64,000 nucleotides of DNA from Mariniflexile fucanivorans (GCF_004341235.1 NZ_SLUP01000008.1:1-64000); one strand, 5' to 3'. Counted from the first letter of the stretch, positions 52,297 through 62,480 are shown. The notes: generated by a model not told the origin, from the letters alone. A program made the numbers and translations.

Positions 52297-52328
52297 TTGT
52301 GTATTGCATGAGGAAAAAAATACATTTG
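52297..52328 (+). promoter_or_regulatory. Promoter of the DUF5723-OmpA gene
   Basis: TTG at 52297-52299, 21 bases, TACATTTG at 52321-52328, then 32 bases to the ATG. Confidence 0.65.
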
Positions 52329-52360
52329 TATAAAATTAAATTTAAACCAAATCAAAATTT

Positions 52361-54454
52361 ATGAAGAAAATTACTTTTTTATTTTTATTCGTTGTAAGCT
52401 CCATATGTGTTGAATCACAGTCTTATATCGGATTTCTTACGGATAATTACAGTGGTGTAAATAGTGTTATTTCCAACCCTGCTAACATAACGGATTCCCG
52501 TTTTAAAACCGACATCAATCTTATAGGGGTTAGCGCTTTTGGAGGTAATGACTACTATGGTGTGAATGTAATGGATGCTTTTAAAGATGATTATGATTTT
52601 GATTTAGATGCGAAAAAATCGCCATCAACAGATAATAATGCAGCTTTAAATTTTGATATTATGGGACCTGCATTTATGTTTAACCTGAATAAAAAAAGTT
52701 CTATTGCCGTTTTTACAAGAGCGCGCTCTATGGTTAACATTAATGAAATTAATGGAGAGACTGTTGATGATTTAGACAACGATACTACCGATGATTTTTA
52801 TGTAAACGAAGGTGATTTCAATGCTTTTGGTCAAGCTTGGGCAGAACTTGGCGTTACGTATGCCAGAGTGTTGTTTAATGAAGGCGAGCACTTTTTAAAA
52901 GGAGGTATTACACTTAAATATTTACAAGGTGGAGGTAGTGCATATGCTACTGGCAAAAATTTAACTGTTGATTATGAAGCAGACTTCTTTGTTATAGGTG
53001 GAGAACCACAAGCAAGAATAACAACTACAGGACAAGTAACTTATGGTCGTTTTGATGAATTTGACAATGATAATTATGATTATGAGCTTCCTGAAAAAGC
53101 AACTGGTTTTGGTGGGGATATAGGTTTTGTGTACGAATGGCGCCCAAATTATGCCGATTATACAAGTACCAGTGCTGATGGACCAACTTATGCTAATAAG
53201 AATAAATATAAATTAAAAGTAGGATTATCTTTAACCGATTTTGGTCAAATTAAATACAAAAATGGATTAGAGGAAACTTTTGATATTTCTAATAGTGTTA
53301 GAGAAGACGAAATTAATGACGAGGAAGATCTTAATAGTGTCTTAAATAATTTATATATTTTAACTAATTCTAAAATAGGATACACAGCTACATTGCCAAC
53401 AGCACTTCACTTAAATGCCGATTGGAGTTTTACAAACAAACTGTATGTTAACTTAAATACCGACTATTCACTTATTTCTAAAGGAAAAGAAAATGCTAGC
53501 CGTATTTCAAACATCGTGTCTTTAACACCTCGTTTTGAAAGTAAATGGTTCAGTTTTTATGTGCCACTAAGTATGGTGGAAAATAATGGATTCCAAGCTG
53601 GAGCAGGTTTAAGAGCAGGCCCATTATATATTGGTTCAGGTTCGGTTATTACAGCTTTAGCTGGTGATGATAGTAAAGGTGCTGATGTTTATGCGGGTAT
53701 CAAAATTCCTATTTACCAAGGAAGTACAAAAGATAAGGACGGTGATGGTATTCTTGATAAACTAGATGGATGTCCAGATGATGCAGGTCCTATTGAAAAC
53801 AACGGATGTCCATGGACAGATAGAGATGTTGATGGTATTATGGATAATGTGGATGAATGTCCAGATAAAAAAGGGCCTCAAGAAAATAATGGATGCCCAT
53901 GGGGAGATAGAGATGGCGATACAATATCTGATAATATCGATGCATGTCCAGATGAGGCAGGTGCCATTGAAAACAGTGGATGCCCATTCAAAGACACCGA
54001 TAACGATGGTGTTATTGATAAAAACGACAAATGTATTGATGTACCAGGAACAGTTGCTAACAATGGATGCCCAGAAGTACTTGAACCAGAAGTAACTCAA
54101 GAAATTCAAAAAACATTGAATGCCTATGCAAAAACTATTTTGTTCGATTCAGGTAAATCTACTATCAAATTAGTTTCTAACGGTGTTTTAGATGAAATTG
54201 TTAACATTTTAGGAAAATACCCAAGTGCTAAGTTTTCTATAGAAGGACATACTGATAGTGTAGGAAGTGATGCTTTGAACCAAAAATTATCTGAAGAAAG
54301 AGCAAGTGCCGTCATGACTTACTTAATTGAAAAAGGAGTATCTTCAACCAGATTATCCTCTACAGGTTTTGGAGAAACTAGACCAATGGCAACTAATGCT
54401 ACAAAAGCAGGTCAAGCTCAAAACAGACGTGTTGAAATTAATTTAGTGAAATAA
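52361..54454 (+). CDS. Outer-membrane protein with DUF5723, TSP type 3 repeats and OmpA domain
   Basis: A 697-residue envelope protein. Signal peptide (to about ESQS), then a large beta-barrel-like DUF5723 region (SYIGFLTDNYSGVNSVISNP). Residues about 450-575 hold four thrombospondin type 3 calcium-binding units, each with DGDGI(L/M)D, LDGCPDDAGPIENNGCP and similar. The C-terminal OmpA domain has ILFDSGKSTIKLVS, IEGHTDSVGSDA and AQNRRVEINLVK. It likely anchors a surface structure to peptidoglycan. Well-formed promoter and terminator flank it as a single gene. Confidence 0.88.
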   Translation: MKKITFLFLFVVSSICVESQSYIGFLTDNYSGVNSVISNPANITDSRFKTDINLIGVSAFGGNDYYGVNVMDAFKDDYDFDLDAKKSPSTDNNAALNFDIMGPAFMFNLNKKSSIAVFTRARSMVNINEINGETVDDLDNDTTDDFYVNEGDFNAFGQAWAELGVTYARVLFNEGEHFLKGGITLKYLQGGGSAYATGKNLTVDYEADFFVIGGEPQARITTTGQVTYGRFDEFDNDNYDYELPEKATGFGGDIGFVYEWRPNYADYTSTSADGPTYANKNKYKLKVGLSLTDFGQIKYKNGLEETFDISNSVREDEINDEEDLNSVLNNLYILTNSKIGYTATLPTALHLNADWSFTNKLYVNLNTDYSLISKGKENASRISNIVSLTPRFESKWFSFYVPLSMVENNGFQAGAGLRAGPLYIGSGSVITALAGDDSKGADVYAGIKIPIYQGSTKDKDGDGILDKLDGCPDDAGPIENNGCPWTDRDVDGIMDNVDECPDKKGPQENNGCPWGDRDGDTISDNIDACPDEAGAIENSGCPFKDTDNDGVIDKNDKCIDVPGTVANNGCPEVLEPEVTQEIQKTLNAYAKTILFDSGKSTIKLVSNGVLDEIVNILGKYPSAKFSIEGHTDSVGSDALNQKLSEERASAVMTYLIEKGVSSTRLSSTGFGETRPMATNATKAGQAQNRRVEINLVK

Positions 54455-54481
54455 GCAGCTTTTAAAAAGGCTTTTTAATAT

Positions 54482-54519
54482 AAAAATCTCAGGGTTTAAT
54501 TACTCTGAGATTTTTTTTT
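54482..54519 (+). terminator. Terminator of the DUF5723-OmpA gene
   Basis: AAAAATCTCAG / CTGAGATTTTT stem with a long T-run. Confidence 0.9.
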
Positions 54520-54661
54520 GTTATTCCTGAGAAATAAGGAATTCACAATTTACAAATAGTTGGATATAGCGTAAAAAATCTTAGTTTTAAGAAATAATTG
54601 TTTGAATACATTAATGATTTAAAACTTCAAAATAGATTTCTGCCTATGCAGGAATGACAGG

Positions 54662-55435
54662 CTAAATTCTAATGGCGAAATGTTCCTTAACCTGCTCCTT
54701 TCTGAAAAACACAAATCCCCAGAAAAAAGTATCGATAGTTACCGTTACTTTTGGATGCTGTTTGATGGTTTCCCAAGCTTCAGTCATGCCTTCAGACCAA
54801 TAGATGTCATCAAAAATAAACACCGAATCGTTATGAGCTGTTTGTAATAAGCTTTCAAAATAATTTAAAGTAGCATCTTTTTGGTGATTGCCATCAAAGA
54901 AGATAAGGTCATAGGTTTTTGGTGGTAAGTTTTTAATAACATCGTTGAAATTGCCCGTTATCAAGTTGATGTTTTCTAAATAATGATTTTCAAAATTAGC
55001 TTTAGTAAACGCTGAAATATTTGGACAACCTTCAATGGTCGTTATTTTTGATTTTGGATTGCCTAAACGCATCGCATGGGTGGCTATACCTAAAGAAGTT
55101 CCTAATTCCAATATGTTTTCAAAATTAAAATAGGAGGTAAGCTTGTATAAAAGTTTGGCTCTTTTGTTGGTAGTACCTGCATTTTTTGCAATTTCTGAAA
55201 CGAACCGTTGGTTTTCTTTTGTAACTAAAGACCCCACGCCTAAATCGGTTACAGCAATTTTAGTTTTGTTCTCAAGAAGCTGTTTTTTGTAAGTATAAAT
55301 GTTTTTGTAGGCTTCGTAATCTGTTTGATTATAAAAACACTTCGTGACTAAATTGTACACAAAAGGGGAGTGTACCCCGTGTTCGTTAGTGGATTTTAAT
55401 AGAAATTGTATGTATTTTGAAATTTGAAACAGCAT
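54662..55435 (-). CDS. Class I SAM-dependent methyltransferase (O-methyltransferase-like)
   Basis: A 257-residue Rossmann methyltransferase. Motif I is ILELGTSLGIATHAM, motif II ITTIEGCPNISAF, then INLITGNF and the DLIFFDGNHQK and VFIFDDIYWSEGM segments, as in the O-methyltransferase family. The N-terminal region (ISKYIQFLLKSTNEHGVHSPFVYN) is typical of Bacteroidota members. Substrate unknown. 120 bases downstream (minus strand) of the ABC-F gene. Confidence 0.9.
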   Translation of the reverse strand: MLFQISKYIQFLLKSTNEHGVHSPFVYNLVTKCFYNQTDYEAYKNIYTYKKQLLENKTKIAVTDLGVGSLVTKENQRFVSEIAKNAGTTNKRAKLLYKLTSYFNFENILELGTSLGIATHAMRLGNPKSKITTIEGCPNISAFTKANFENHYLENINLITGNFNDVIKNLPPKTYDLIFFDGNHQKDATLNYFESLLQTAHNDSVFIFDDIYWSEGMTEAWETIKQHPKVTVTIDTFFWGFVFFRKEQVKEHFAIRI

Positions 55436-55555
55436 TTTTAGTAATCAAAAAATATAACAAAGAGATTCTTAGAGATTGTCACAGAGTCTCAATGAGTTTT
55501 TTCTGTGTATCTTTGCGTTAACTCGTTGACTCTCTGTGTAACAACTTGTAATTTA

Positions 55556-57415
55556 TTACTCCAATTTCTCCTGTAATTCCATCCAACGCATTTCTTTCGC
55601 TTCTAAATCATCAATAATTTCCTGTAATTTTTCTGATAATTTATTTATTTCTTCAGGTGTTAAGTCTGGATTATGAAATTTTTCCTCTAATTCCTTTTTA
55701 TCAAAAGCCAAAGAATTTAGTTTGCTTTCAATGTTTTTAAGTTCTTTTTCTTCATTGAAAGTTAGTTTGTTATCCTCCGTTTTCTTCCAAGCATTTTTTT
55801 CTTTTTTGTCTTCGGACGTATTTGAAATTGCTGGTTGGCTATCATCATAAATCCTAAAATCGGTATAATTTCCTGGGAAATCTTCAATAACGCCATCACC
55901 TCTAAAAACAAAAAGATGATCCACTACTTTATCCATAAAATAACGATCATGAGATACCACAATAACGCATCCCGGAAAATCCATTAAGAAACTTTCCAAT
56001 ACATTCAGCGTTACAATATCTAAATCGTTGGTAGGCTCATCCAGAATTAAAAAGTTTGGATTCTGAATTAAAACCGTACATAAATACAAGCGTTTACGTT
56101 CGCCACCACTTAGTTTTTCAACAAAATCGTATTGTTTTTTTCTACTGAAAAGAAAACGTTCTAATAATTGACCTGCGCTAATTTGCTGACCTTTTTTCAG
56201 CGGGATATACTCTCCAAATTCTTTTATAACGTCAATAACTTTTTGTCCAGGTTTTATGGCAATGCCGTTTTGGGTATAATAGCCAAATTTAACTGTTTCA
56301 CCCACAATCACTTTACCAGAATCTGGTTGAGACGTTTGCGTTAACATGTTTAAAAACGTGGTTTTTCCAGTGCCGTTTTTTCCAATAATACCAACCCGTT
56401 CCCCATTTTTAAATAGGTATTCAAAACCATCAAGTATCACTTTATCTTTAAAAGATTTGGATACTTTATGAAACTCGACCACTTTACTGCCCAAACGTTC
56501 CATGTTAAGCTCTAATTGTACTTCGTGGTCGTTACGGCGTTGGCTGGCACGGTGTTTTATATCGTGAAAATCGTCTATACGTGATTTCGATTTGGTAGTT
56601 CTAGCTTTTGGTTGGCGACGCATCCATTCCAACTCTTTTTTGAAAAGTTGTTTAGCTTTACCAGTTTCAACTTCGGTTTGCTCAATTCTAGCTTCGCGTT
56701 TTTCAAGATAGTAGGAATAGTTACCTTTGTAACTATACATTTGCCCTTCGTCTAATTCTATAATTTCATTACATACACGCTCTAAAAAATAGCGGTCGTG
56801 CGTTACCATAAAAAGCGTAATGTTTTCTTTAGCGAAAAAGGCTTCCAGCCACTCGATCATTTCTAAATCTAAATGGTTGGTAGGCTCATCTAGAATTAAT
56901 AAATCGGGTTTATTTATCAAGGCATTGGCTAAGGATAAACGCTTTTTTTGGCCTCCAGAAAGCGAACCCACTTTGGCGTTTAAATCTTCAAGCTTTAATT
57001 TGAAAAGAATTTGTTTGTATTGCGTTTCAAAATCCCAAGCCTGGTATTGTTCCATTAGCTCGAATGCTTTTTGGTAAGCTTCAGCATCTTCTGGATTTAA
57101 AAGTGCATGCTCATAATCTAAAATAACTTTTAAAATAGGATTGTCGCTTGCAAAAATAGTTTCTTCAACCGTTAAAGCATCATCAAACTTAGGATCTTGC
57201 GATAGAAATGATACAACAATACCATTTCTGTACGTTATAGTACCAGAATCGGCTTGATCATCACCAGATATAATATTAAGAATGGACGTTTTACCCGTAC
57301 CATTTTTTGCGACAAATGCTATTTTTTGGTCTTTATGGATGCTAAATGAAATGTTTTCGAAAAGAGTTAACTCTCCGTAAGATTTCGATATATTTTCAAC
57401 AGTTAAATAATTCAA
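55556..57415 (-). CDS. ABC-F family ATP-binding protein (Uup/EttA-like)
   Basis: The start is taken as TTG 57415, where the usual family beginning (M)NYLTVENISKSYGE sits; an in-frame TTG at 57436 would add seven residues. Two ATPase modules: GKNGTGKTSILN, LSGGQKKRLSLA and DEPTNHLDL; then GKNGTGKTTFLN, LSGGERKRLYLC and DEPTNDLDI, connected by a charged linker, plus a coiled-coil C-terminal tail (EEKELKNIESKLNSLAFDKKEL). ABC-F proteins act on ribosomes rather than in transport. Confidence 0.93.
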   Translation of the reverse strand: MNYLTVENISKSYGELTLFENISFSIHKDQKIAFVAKNGTGKTSILNIISGDDQADSGTITYRNGIVVSFLSQDPKFDDALTVEETIFASDNPILKVILDYEHALLNPEDAEAYQKAFELMEQYQAWDFETQYKQILFKLKLEDLNAKVGSLSGGQKKRLSLANALINKPDLLILDEPTNHLDLEMIEWLEAFFAKENITLFMVTHDRYFLERVCNEIIELDEGQMYSYKGNYSYYLEKREARIEQTEVETGKAKQLFKKELEWMRRQPKARTTKSKSRIDDFHDIKHRASQRRNDHEVQLELNMERLGSKVVEFHKVSKSFKDKVILDGFEYLFKNGERVGIIGKNGTGKTTFLNMLTQTSQPDSGKVIVGETVKFGYYTQNGIAIKPGQKVIDVIKEFGEYIPLKKGQQISAGQLLERFLFSRKKQYDFVEKLSGGERKRLYLCTVLIQNPNFLILDEPTNDLDIVTLNVLESFLMDFPGCVIVVSHDRYFMDKVVDHLFVFRGDGVIEDFPGNYTDFRIYDDSQPAISNTSEDKKEKNAWKKTEDNKLTFNEEKELKNIESKLNSLAFDKKELEEKFHNPDLTPEEINKLSEKLQEIIDDLEAKEMRWMELQEKLE

Positions 57416-57493
57416 AAGGCTAATATTTTTTTGCAAAGAACGGATAAAAAACCAAAAATTAAGTTATAAGTTTTATTGTTCATTATGAAAAGT

Positions 57494-57501
57494 TATATTT
57501 G
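57494..57501 (+). promoter_or_regulatory. -7 box of the polysaccharide export gene
   Basis: TATATTTG, 19 bases before the ATG at 57521. Its position rules out the in-frame upstream ATGs at 57476 and 57485, so it decides the gene start. Confidence 0.6.
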
Positions 57502-57520
57502 TGATAAATTTTTCACCCCT

Positions 57521-58318
57521 ATGCTGCAACAGAAATTCCTGCTTATTTATTTGTTTATCAGTGTTTTGTGTTCTTCATGCATTACCAATAAAGATGTTGT
57601 TTATTTACAGGATAAAGGTACTACTAATCATGATTCTTTACTAATTAAAGAATTATCCAAACCATATAGGGTTCAAATTAACGATATACTAAGTATAAAT
57701 GTAAAGGCTTTAGATAATGAACTTACGGCTATTTTTAATCCGGTGAGTACAAACAATACAAGTAATGGGCAAGGGCAGGCTGGTTTATATTTTAGTGGGT
57801 TTACCATCGATTTACACGGAAATATTAAATTCCCAATTTTAGGTGAGATTAATGTTTTGGGCTATACCATTAAAGAAATAGAAGATAAGGTTAAAAGTGA
57901 ATTACTGGCGCAATATTTTAAAGAATCGGCAGAACTGTTTGTAACCGTAAAATTAGCGGGACTAAAATACACCACCATAGGAGAAGTAGGTACGGGTGTG
58001 CAGACTCTTTATCAAGATCGTGTAAATATTATTGAGGCTTTGGCAAATGCAGGCGATATCAGTCAAACAGGGGATAGAAGAGATGTTTTGATAATACGGC
58101 AATACCCCGATGGGCAAAAAATTCACCACATCGATTTAACAGATATTGCAGCAATGCAATCGCCCTATTATTATATCCAACCTAACGATATTATATTGGT
58201 GAAACCATTAAAACGTAAAGCTTTAGGTGCAGGACAAACGGCTATTCAAAATATAACAACCATTGCTTCCATATTATCGGTTCTAGTATCCACTTATTTT
58301 TTAACTAAAAATTTATAA
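57521..58318 (+). CDS. Polysaccharide export outer-membrane lipoprotein (Wza-like)
   Basis: Start at ATG 57521, giving 265 residues with a lipoprotein signal (LFISVLCSSCITN). The export domain is VYLQDKG, YRVQINDILSINV and GNIKFPILGEINVLGYT; a SLBB-like part is TTIGEVGTGVQTLYQDRVNIIEALANAGDI; a C-terminal membrane helix (NITTIASILSVLVSTYFLT) anchors it. Wza forms the outer-membrane pore for exported capsule or exopolysaccharide. The next gene is the Wzc-type kinase, 9 bases on. Confidence 0.93.
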   Translation: MLQQKFLLIYLFISVLCSSCITNKDVVYLQDKGTTNHDSLLIKELSKPYRVQINDILSINVKALDNELTAIFNPVSTNNTSNGQGQAGLYFSGFTIDLHGNIKFPILGEINVLGYTIKEIEDKVKSELLAQYFKESAELFVTVKLAGLKYTTIGEVGTGVQTLYQDRVNIIEALANAGDISQTGDRRDVLIIRQYPDGQKIHHIDLTDIAAMQSPYYYIQPNDIILVKPLKRKALGAGQTAIQNITTIASILSVLVSTYFLTKNL

Positions 58319-58327
58319 GCTTTTAAT

Positions 58328-60781
58328 ATGAATGATGAATTTGAAGTATCGGAATCGCAATTTCAATCGGCATTTGATTTTAAAGCTTTTTTGCATCGAG
58401 CTTTAAGTTATTGGAAACTGTACATACTTTTTATTGGGATTGGCGTCTTCATCGTCTATCAACAAAATATAAGAAAACAACAATCTTACCGGTTAGCCAC
58501 TCAAATCTCCATTGAAGAAGAATCGAACCCTTTATTTACTTCAACTGCCAGTTTAACATTTAATTGGGGAGGTGTTTCTGGTAAAGTACAAACCATGATG
58601 ACCTCTTTAAGTTCGCGCTCTATTCACGAAAAAGTAGTTGATAATCTTCAGTTTTATGTGTCCTATTTAAAGCAAGCACGTTTCAGAAAAGACGATATTT
58701 ATAAACAAGCACCTTTTAGACTTCAATTAATCCCCAACACCAATCAAGTTTTAAATGTTCCTATAAAAATTGTTTTCATAGATAAAAACACGTACGAATT
58801 AACGTTTAATTTTGAAACCAGTGTTGTAAGCGCACAAAACTTTACGACTAAAGAAAGACTTAATTTAGATGTGCCAGTTGAAGAACTTAAAATGAAATTT
58901 GCTTTGGGTGAGCCCGTTATTCTCCCATATTTTAATGGCACTATTGAACTTGCCGAAAAAAGAACAGCAACTATTGGTGATGAGTATTTTATACAATTTA
59001 GCGATTTTGATGCCGTTGTAGCCAATTATAAAAACCGATTAGCCATTGACAACCCAAGAAATTCTGCCATATTAAATTTAAGTATGGTAGATGTCAATAC
59101 AGGGAAAATAGTCGATTATTTAAATGAAACGGTTCAAGTTTTAAGTGAAGATCAATTAAACAGAAAAAACCAGTTTGTAACCAATACCATCAATTTTATT
59201 GACGCACAGCTAGAAAGAGTGAGAACGCAACTTACCTTAAACGCCGATTCTTTAAATAATTATAGAGAACAAAATAAAATTTATAATTTGGATGGTGAAA
59301 GTGCCACTATAAACAATAAATTAACTGATTTAGAATTAGAAAAAGATAATATGAATAGGAAACTCGCTTACTATGCCAGTTTAAAAACCTATTTAGAAAC
59401 AAGCAATAGTTTTACAGATGTTCCTGCACCATCTATTGCAGGGATTGATGATGGTAACATACTTTCAAACATCGGGAAAATAAATCAACTATCTGTACAA
59501 AAATCCAAATACGAATCTACAGTAAGAAAAGATGCCTTAATTTTTGATGACCTTAACAGGCAAATAGAGGGTATAAAAACCGTACTTCTTGAAAATATAA
59601 GTTCTGCAACCAGCGGCATTAAAAGAGAAATGCAGACTGTAAATTCTAAAATAGCTACAGCTGAATCTGAAATAAGAAGACTCCCTAAAGCGCAACAAAA
59701 ATTATTAGGCATAAAAAGGCAATATGCTTTAAGTGAGCAAACTTATAATGTGTTTTTAGCAAAACGAGGTGAAGCAGATATTATAAAATCGGCAAGCGTT
59801 TCAGATGTTTTGGTTATCGATACCGCCAAAGATACAGGAGCTATTCCTATAGATTTAAAATTAAGCTCCAGATATTTATTTGCGGTAGTTGGGGGCTTAT
59901 TATTACCATTAATGCTTGCCTTAATACTCACTTTTTTCGATAAAAAAATTCATAGTCCACAGGCTTTAGGGAATTTATCTAAAATACCGTTGTTAGGAGT
60001 GGTTGGTAAAAGCACTTTAGAGAACAACTTAATTGTGCATTTAAAACCGAAATCGGCAGTTGCCGAGTCTTTTAGAGGTATCAGATCGAGTTTGCAGTAC
60101 ATGTATAGTAAAAAAGATTTAAACAGCTCAAAAACAGTCATGGTCACTTCGTCTGTAAGTGGTGAAGGTAAAACGTTTTGCTCTATAAATATTGCAACAG
60201 TTTTTGCGTTAAGCGGAAAAAAAACAGTGTTGGTAGGGTTAGATTTAAGAAAGCCGAAAATTTTTGGTGATTTTGAAGTGAAAAATGATATCGGTGCCGT
60301 AAACTATTTAATAGGGCAAGAAGCTGTAAAAGACATTGTTCAGCAAACAAATATTGAAAATTTAGACGTGATAACATCAGGTCCTATACCACCTAATCCA
60401 TCAGAGTTACTTATAGGTGAAAAAACCGATGCTTTAATGGCTACACTAAAAGAAACCTACGATTTTATTGTGTTAGACACACCACCAATAGGTTTAGTGG
60501 CCGATGCTTTTGAATTATTAAAATATACAGATGCTACGGTTTACGTAGTAAGACAAGACTATTCCGAAAAGGGCATGTTGAACCTTATTAACGATAAATA
60601 CGATAAAGGAGAAGTTAAAAATTTAAGTTTCCTTTATAATTATTACGACCAAAAAGGAAAATATGGTTATGGCTACGGATATGGTTATGGCTATGGACAT
60701 TATGCCAATGGGTATCATGAAGATGAAAAAACTAAAAAAGGATTGATATTTAAATTAAAGAAGTTCTTTAAAAAAAGTTAA
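58328..60781 (+). CDS. Polysaccharide co-polymerase with tyrosine autokinase (Wzc-like)
   Basis: An 817-residue protein: N-terminal transmembrane helix (LYILFIGIGVFIVY), a long periplasmic helical region including VTNTINFIDAQLERVRTQLT, a second membrane segment (YLFAVVGGLLLPLMLALIL) and a BY-kinase domain with Walker A SVSGEGKTFCSIN, Walker A' LVGLDLRKPKIF and Walker B DFIVLDTPPIGLVADAF. The C-terminus is a tyrosine-rich YG cluster for autophosphorylation. It controls chain length and export with Wza. Confidence 0.95.
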   Translation: MNDEFEVSESQFQSAFDFKAFLHRALSYWKLYILFIGIGVFIVYQQNIRKQQSYRLATQISIEEESNPLFTSTASLTFNWGGVSGKVQTMMTSLSSRSIHEKVVDNLQFYVSYLKQARFRKDDIYKQAPFRLQLIPNTNQVLNVPIKIVFIDKNTYELTFNFETSVVSAQNFTTKERLNLDVPVEELKMKFALGEPVILPYFNGTIELAEKRTATIGDEYFIQFSDFDAVVANYKNRLAIDNPRNSAILNLSMVDVNTGKIVDYLNETVQVLSEDQLNRKNQFVTNTINFIDAQLERVRTQLTLNADSLNNYREQNKIYNLDGESATINNKLTDLELEKDNMNRKLAYYASLKTYLETSNSFTDVPAPSIAGIDDGNILSNIGKINQLSVQKSKYESTVRKDALIFDDLNRQIEGIKTVLLENISSATSGIKREMQTVNSKIATAESEIRRLPKAQQKLLGIKRQYALSEQTYNVFLAKRGEADIIKSASVSDVLVIDTAKDTGAIPIDLKLSSRYLFAVVGGLLLPLMLALILTFFDKKIHSPQALGNLSKIPLLGVVGKSTLENNLIVHLKPKSAVAESFRGIRSSLQYMYSKKDLNSSKTVMVTSSVSGEGKTFCSINIATVFALSGKKTVLVGLDLRKPKIFGDFEVKNDIGAVNYLIGQEAVKDIVQQTNIENLDVITSGPIPPNPSELLIGEKTDALMATLKETYDFIVLDTPPIGLVADAFELLKYTDATVYVVRQDYSEKGMLNLINDKYDKGEVKNLSFLYNYYDQKGKYGYGYGYGYGYGHYANGYHEDEKTKKGLIFKLKKFFKKS

Positions 60782-60838
60782 TAATTCTATATCAATTTAT
60801 AATTTAAGATTTTTGATTTTTTATCGAGCGAATATACA

Positions 60839-61627
60839 ATGAAGATATTGCTTAAAATAGCTATAAAGGCAGCAATTCATGCAGGAGAAGACATAATGAA
60901 AATTTATTCTGAAGGTTTTGAGGTCACTTTAAAACAAGATAATTCGCCGTTAACAATCGCCGATGAAAATGCAAATGCCATTATAAATTCTTATTTAGAA
61001 AAAACGGACATTCCTATTATAAGTGAAGAGAATAAACAAGTTTCTTATACCATTAGAAAAGATTGGGATATGTGTTGGATAGTAGATCCTTTAGATGGTA
61101 CCAAAGAATTTATAAAACGAAACGGTGAGTTTACGGTTAATATAGCACTTATAAAAAATAACACACCTGTTTTGGGCGTTATTTATGTGCCTGTAACCAA
61201 GACCTTATATTATGCCATAGTTTCAGATAATAAAGCGTACAAATGTGAGTTGAATTCACATGCGTTTACAGAAAGTATATTTCAAAACAGTGTAGAAATA
61301 GCAGCTAAAAAAGAAGAAAATAATCAAATAAAAATAGTAGGGAGTCGTTCTCATAAAAGTGAAGAAACCGATGCTTTTATTAAAACCTTAGAATTACAAG
61401 GAAAAGGTATTGAGTTAGTTTCAAAAGGAAGTTCCTTAAAATTTTGTTTGGTTGCAGAGGGGCGTGCAAATATATATCCAAGATTTGCACCAACTATGGA
61501 GTGGGATACCGCCGCAGGACATGCTATTTGTAATGCCGTAGGTTTAAAAGTGACTCAAGCAAATAAAAACGAAGCTTTATTATACAATAAAGAAAATTTA
61601 TTAAATCCTTATTTTGTTGTACAATAG
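60839..61627 (+). CDS. cysQ: 3'(2'),5'-bisphosphate nucleotidase CysQ
   Basis: A 262-residue lithium-sensitive phosphatase of the IMPase fold: IISEENK, WIVDPLDGTKEFIKRNGEFTVNIALI with metal ligands Asp-Pro-Leu-Asp-Gly, and MEWDTAAGHAI near the end. It removes 3'-phosphate from PAP made when PAPS donates sulfate. Directly follows wzc and precedes cysC by 5 bases, so the cluster handles sulfate activation beside polysaccharide export. Confidence 0.95.
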   Translation: MKILLKIAIKAAIHAGEDIMKIYSEGFEVTLKQDNSPLTIADENANAIINSYLEKTDIPIISEENKQVSYTIRKDWDMCWIVDPLDGTKEFIKRNGEFTVNIALIKNNTPVLGVIYVPVTKTLYYAIVSDNKAYKCELNSHAFTESIFQNSVEIAAKKEENNQIKIVGSRSHKSEETDAFIKTLELQGKGIELVSKGSSLKFCLVAEGRANIYPRFAPTMEWDTAAGHAICNAVGLKVTQANKNEALLYNKENLLNPYFVVQ

Positions 61628-61632
61628 AGGTA

Positions 61633-62217
61633 ATGAAAAATAATAAAAAGCAAAATTATACTATAAAGGGGCAAGATAGAGCGCTCATTAATAAGCATAA
61701 ACCCTGTTTAATTTGGTTTACGGGTTTATCTGGTTCTGGTAAATCGACTATTGCTAATTTGTTGGAAAAAGAATTATATAAAAAGGACATACATACTTAT
61801 ACCTTGGATGGCGATAATTTAAGAAGAGGTTTGAATAAAGATTTGCTGTTTACCAAAGAAGATCGCATTGAAAATTTAAGACGTACCGCCGAGGTCGCTA
61901 AATTATTTATTGATGCAGGTTTAGTAGTTATAGCCGCTTTTATTACGCCATATAATAAAATACGGGAAGATATAAAAGCCATTGTTGGTAGCGATTATTA
62001 CATTGAAGTATTTGTAAATACGCCTTTAGAAGTATGTGAGCAACGTGATGTAAAAGGACTGTATAAAAAAGCACGTACTGGAGAAATAAAAAACTTTACA
62101 GGGATTAGTTCGCCTTTTGAAATGCCTATGTATCCAACTATAGAGATAGAAACCGTTAAGGAGAGCCCAGAAGCGGCAGTAGCTAAAATTTTAGCAGTTT
62201 TAAAGGGGCGGTTGTAA
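61633..62217 (+). CDS. cysC: Adenylyl-sulfate kinase CysC
   Basis: A 194-residue APS kinase: P-loop TGLSGSGKSTIANLLEKEL, DGDNLRRGLNKDL, DRIENLRRTAEVAKLFIDAG and VIAAFITPYNKIREDI are all motifs of the family that makes PAPS. The CysD/CysN sulfate adenylyltransferase is not in the window. A REP cluster follows immediately, so the operon likely ends here. Confidence 0.95.
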   Translation: MKNNKKQNYTIKGQDRALINKHKPCLIWFTGLSGSGKSTIANLLEKELYKKDIHTYTLDGDNLRRGLNKDLLFTKEDRIENLRRTAEVAKLFIDAGLVVIAAFITPYNKIREDIKAIVGSDYYIEVFVNTPLEVCEQRDVKGLYKKARTGEIKNFTGISSPFEMPMYPTIEIETVKESPEAAVAKILAVLKGRL

Positions 62218-62227
62218 ACTGTAATTT

Positions 62228-62480
62228 ATTTTGTCCTGCTGAATTTATTTCAGCATCAAAGTTCATTTAGAACTTTGGTTTCATAAGGTGTAGATTCCGA
62301 AACAAGTTCGGAATGACAAATGAGAGAATGTTTGGAATGATAAAAGTAAATTGCTTTGTTTTGCTGAATTTATTTCAGCATCTAATTTGCTGTTATGAGA
62401 GATTCCGAAATATTGAAGCAGGACTCTGATAAGACCCTGAAATGAATTCAGGATGACAAGTCTAAATGTGATTGATTTAT
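62228..62480. repeat. Cluster of short REP-like palindromes
   Basis: Contains two copies of TGCTGAATTTATTTCAGCA (from 62237 and about 62362), GATTCCGAAAC near 62291, CCGAAACAAGTTCGGAATGAC, and ACCCTGAAATGAATTCAGGAT near 62434. These are the same words that appear beside other genes in the window. No ORF of note inside. Confidence 0.82.

Noticed and set aside
53762-54109. Minus- and plus-frame ORFs over the TSP3 repeats of the OmpA protein
   Set aside because: Shadow frames caused by repetitive codons; the real frame has clear domains.
57476-57520. Upstream starts for the Wza-like gene
   Set aside because: They lie in or before the TATATTTG box; ATG 57521 gives a clean lipoprotein signal.
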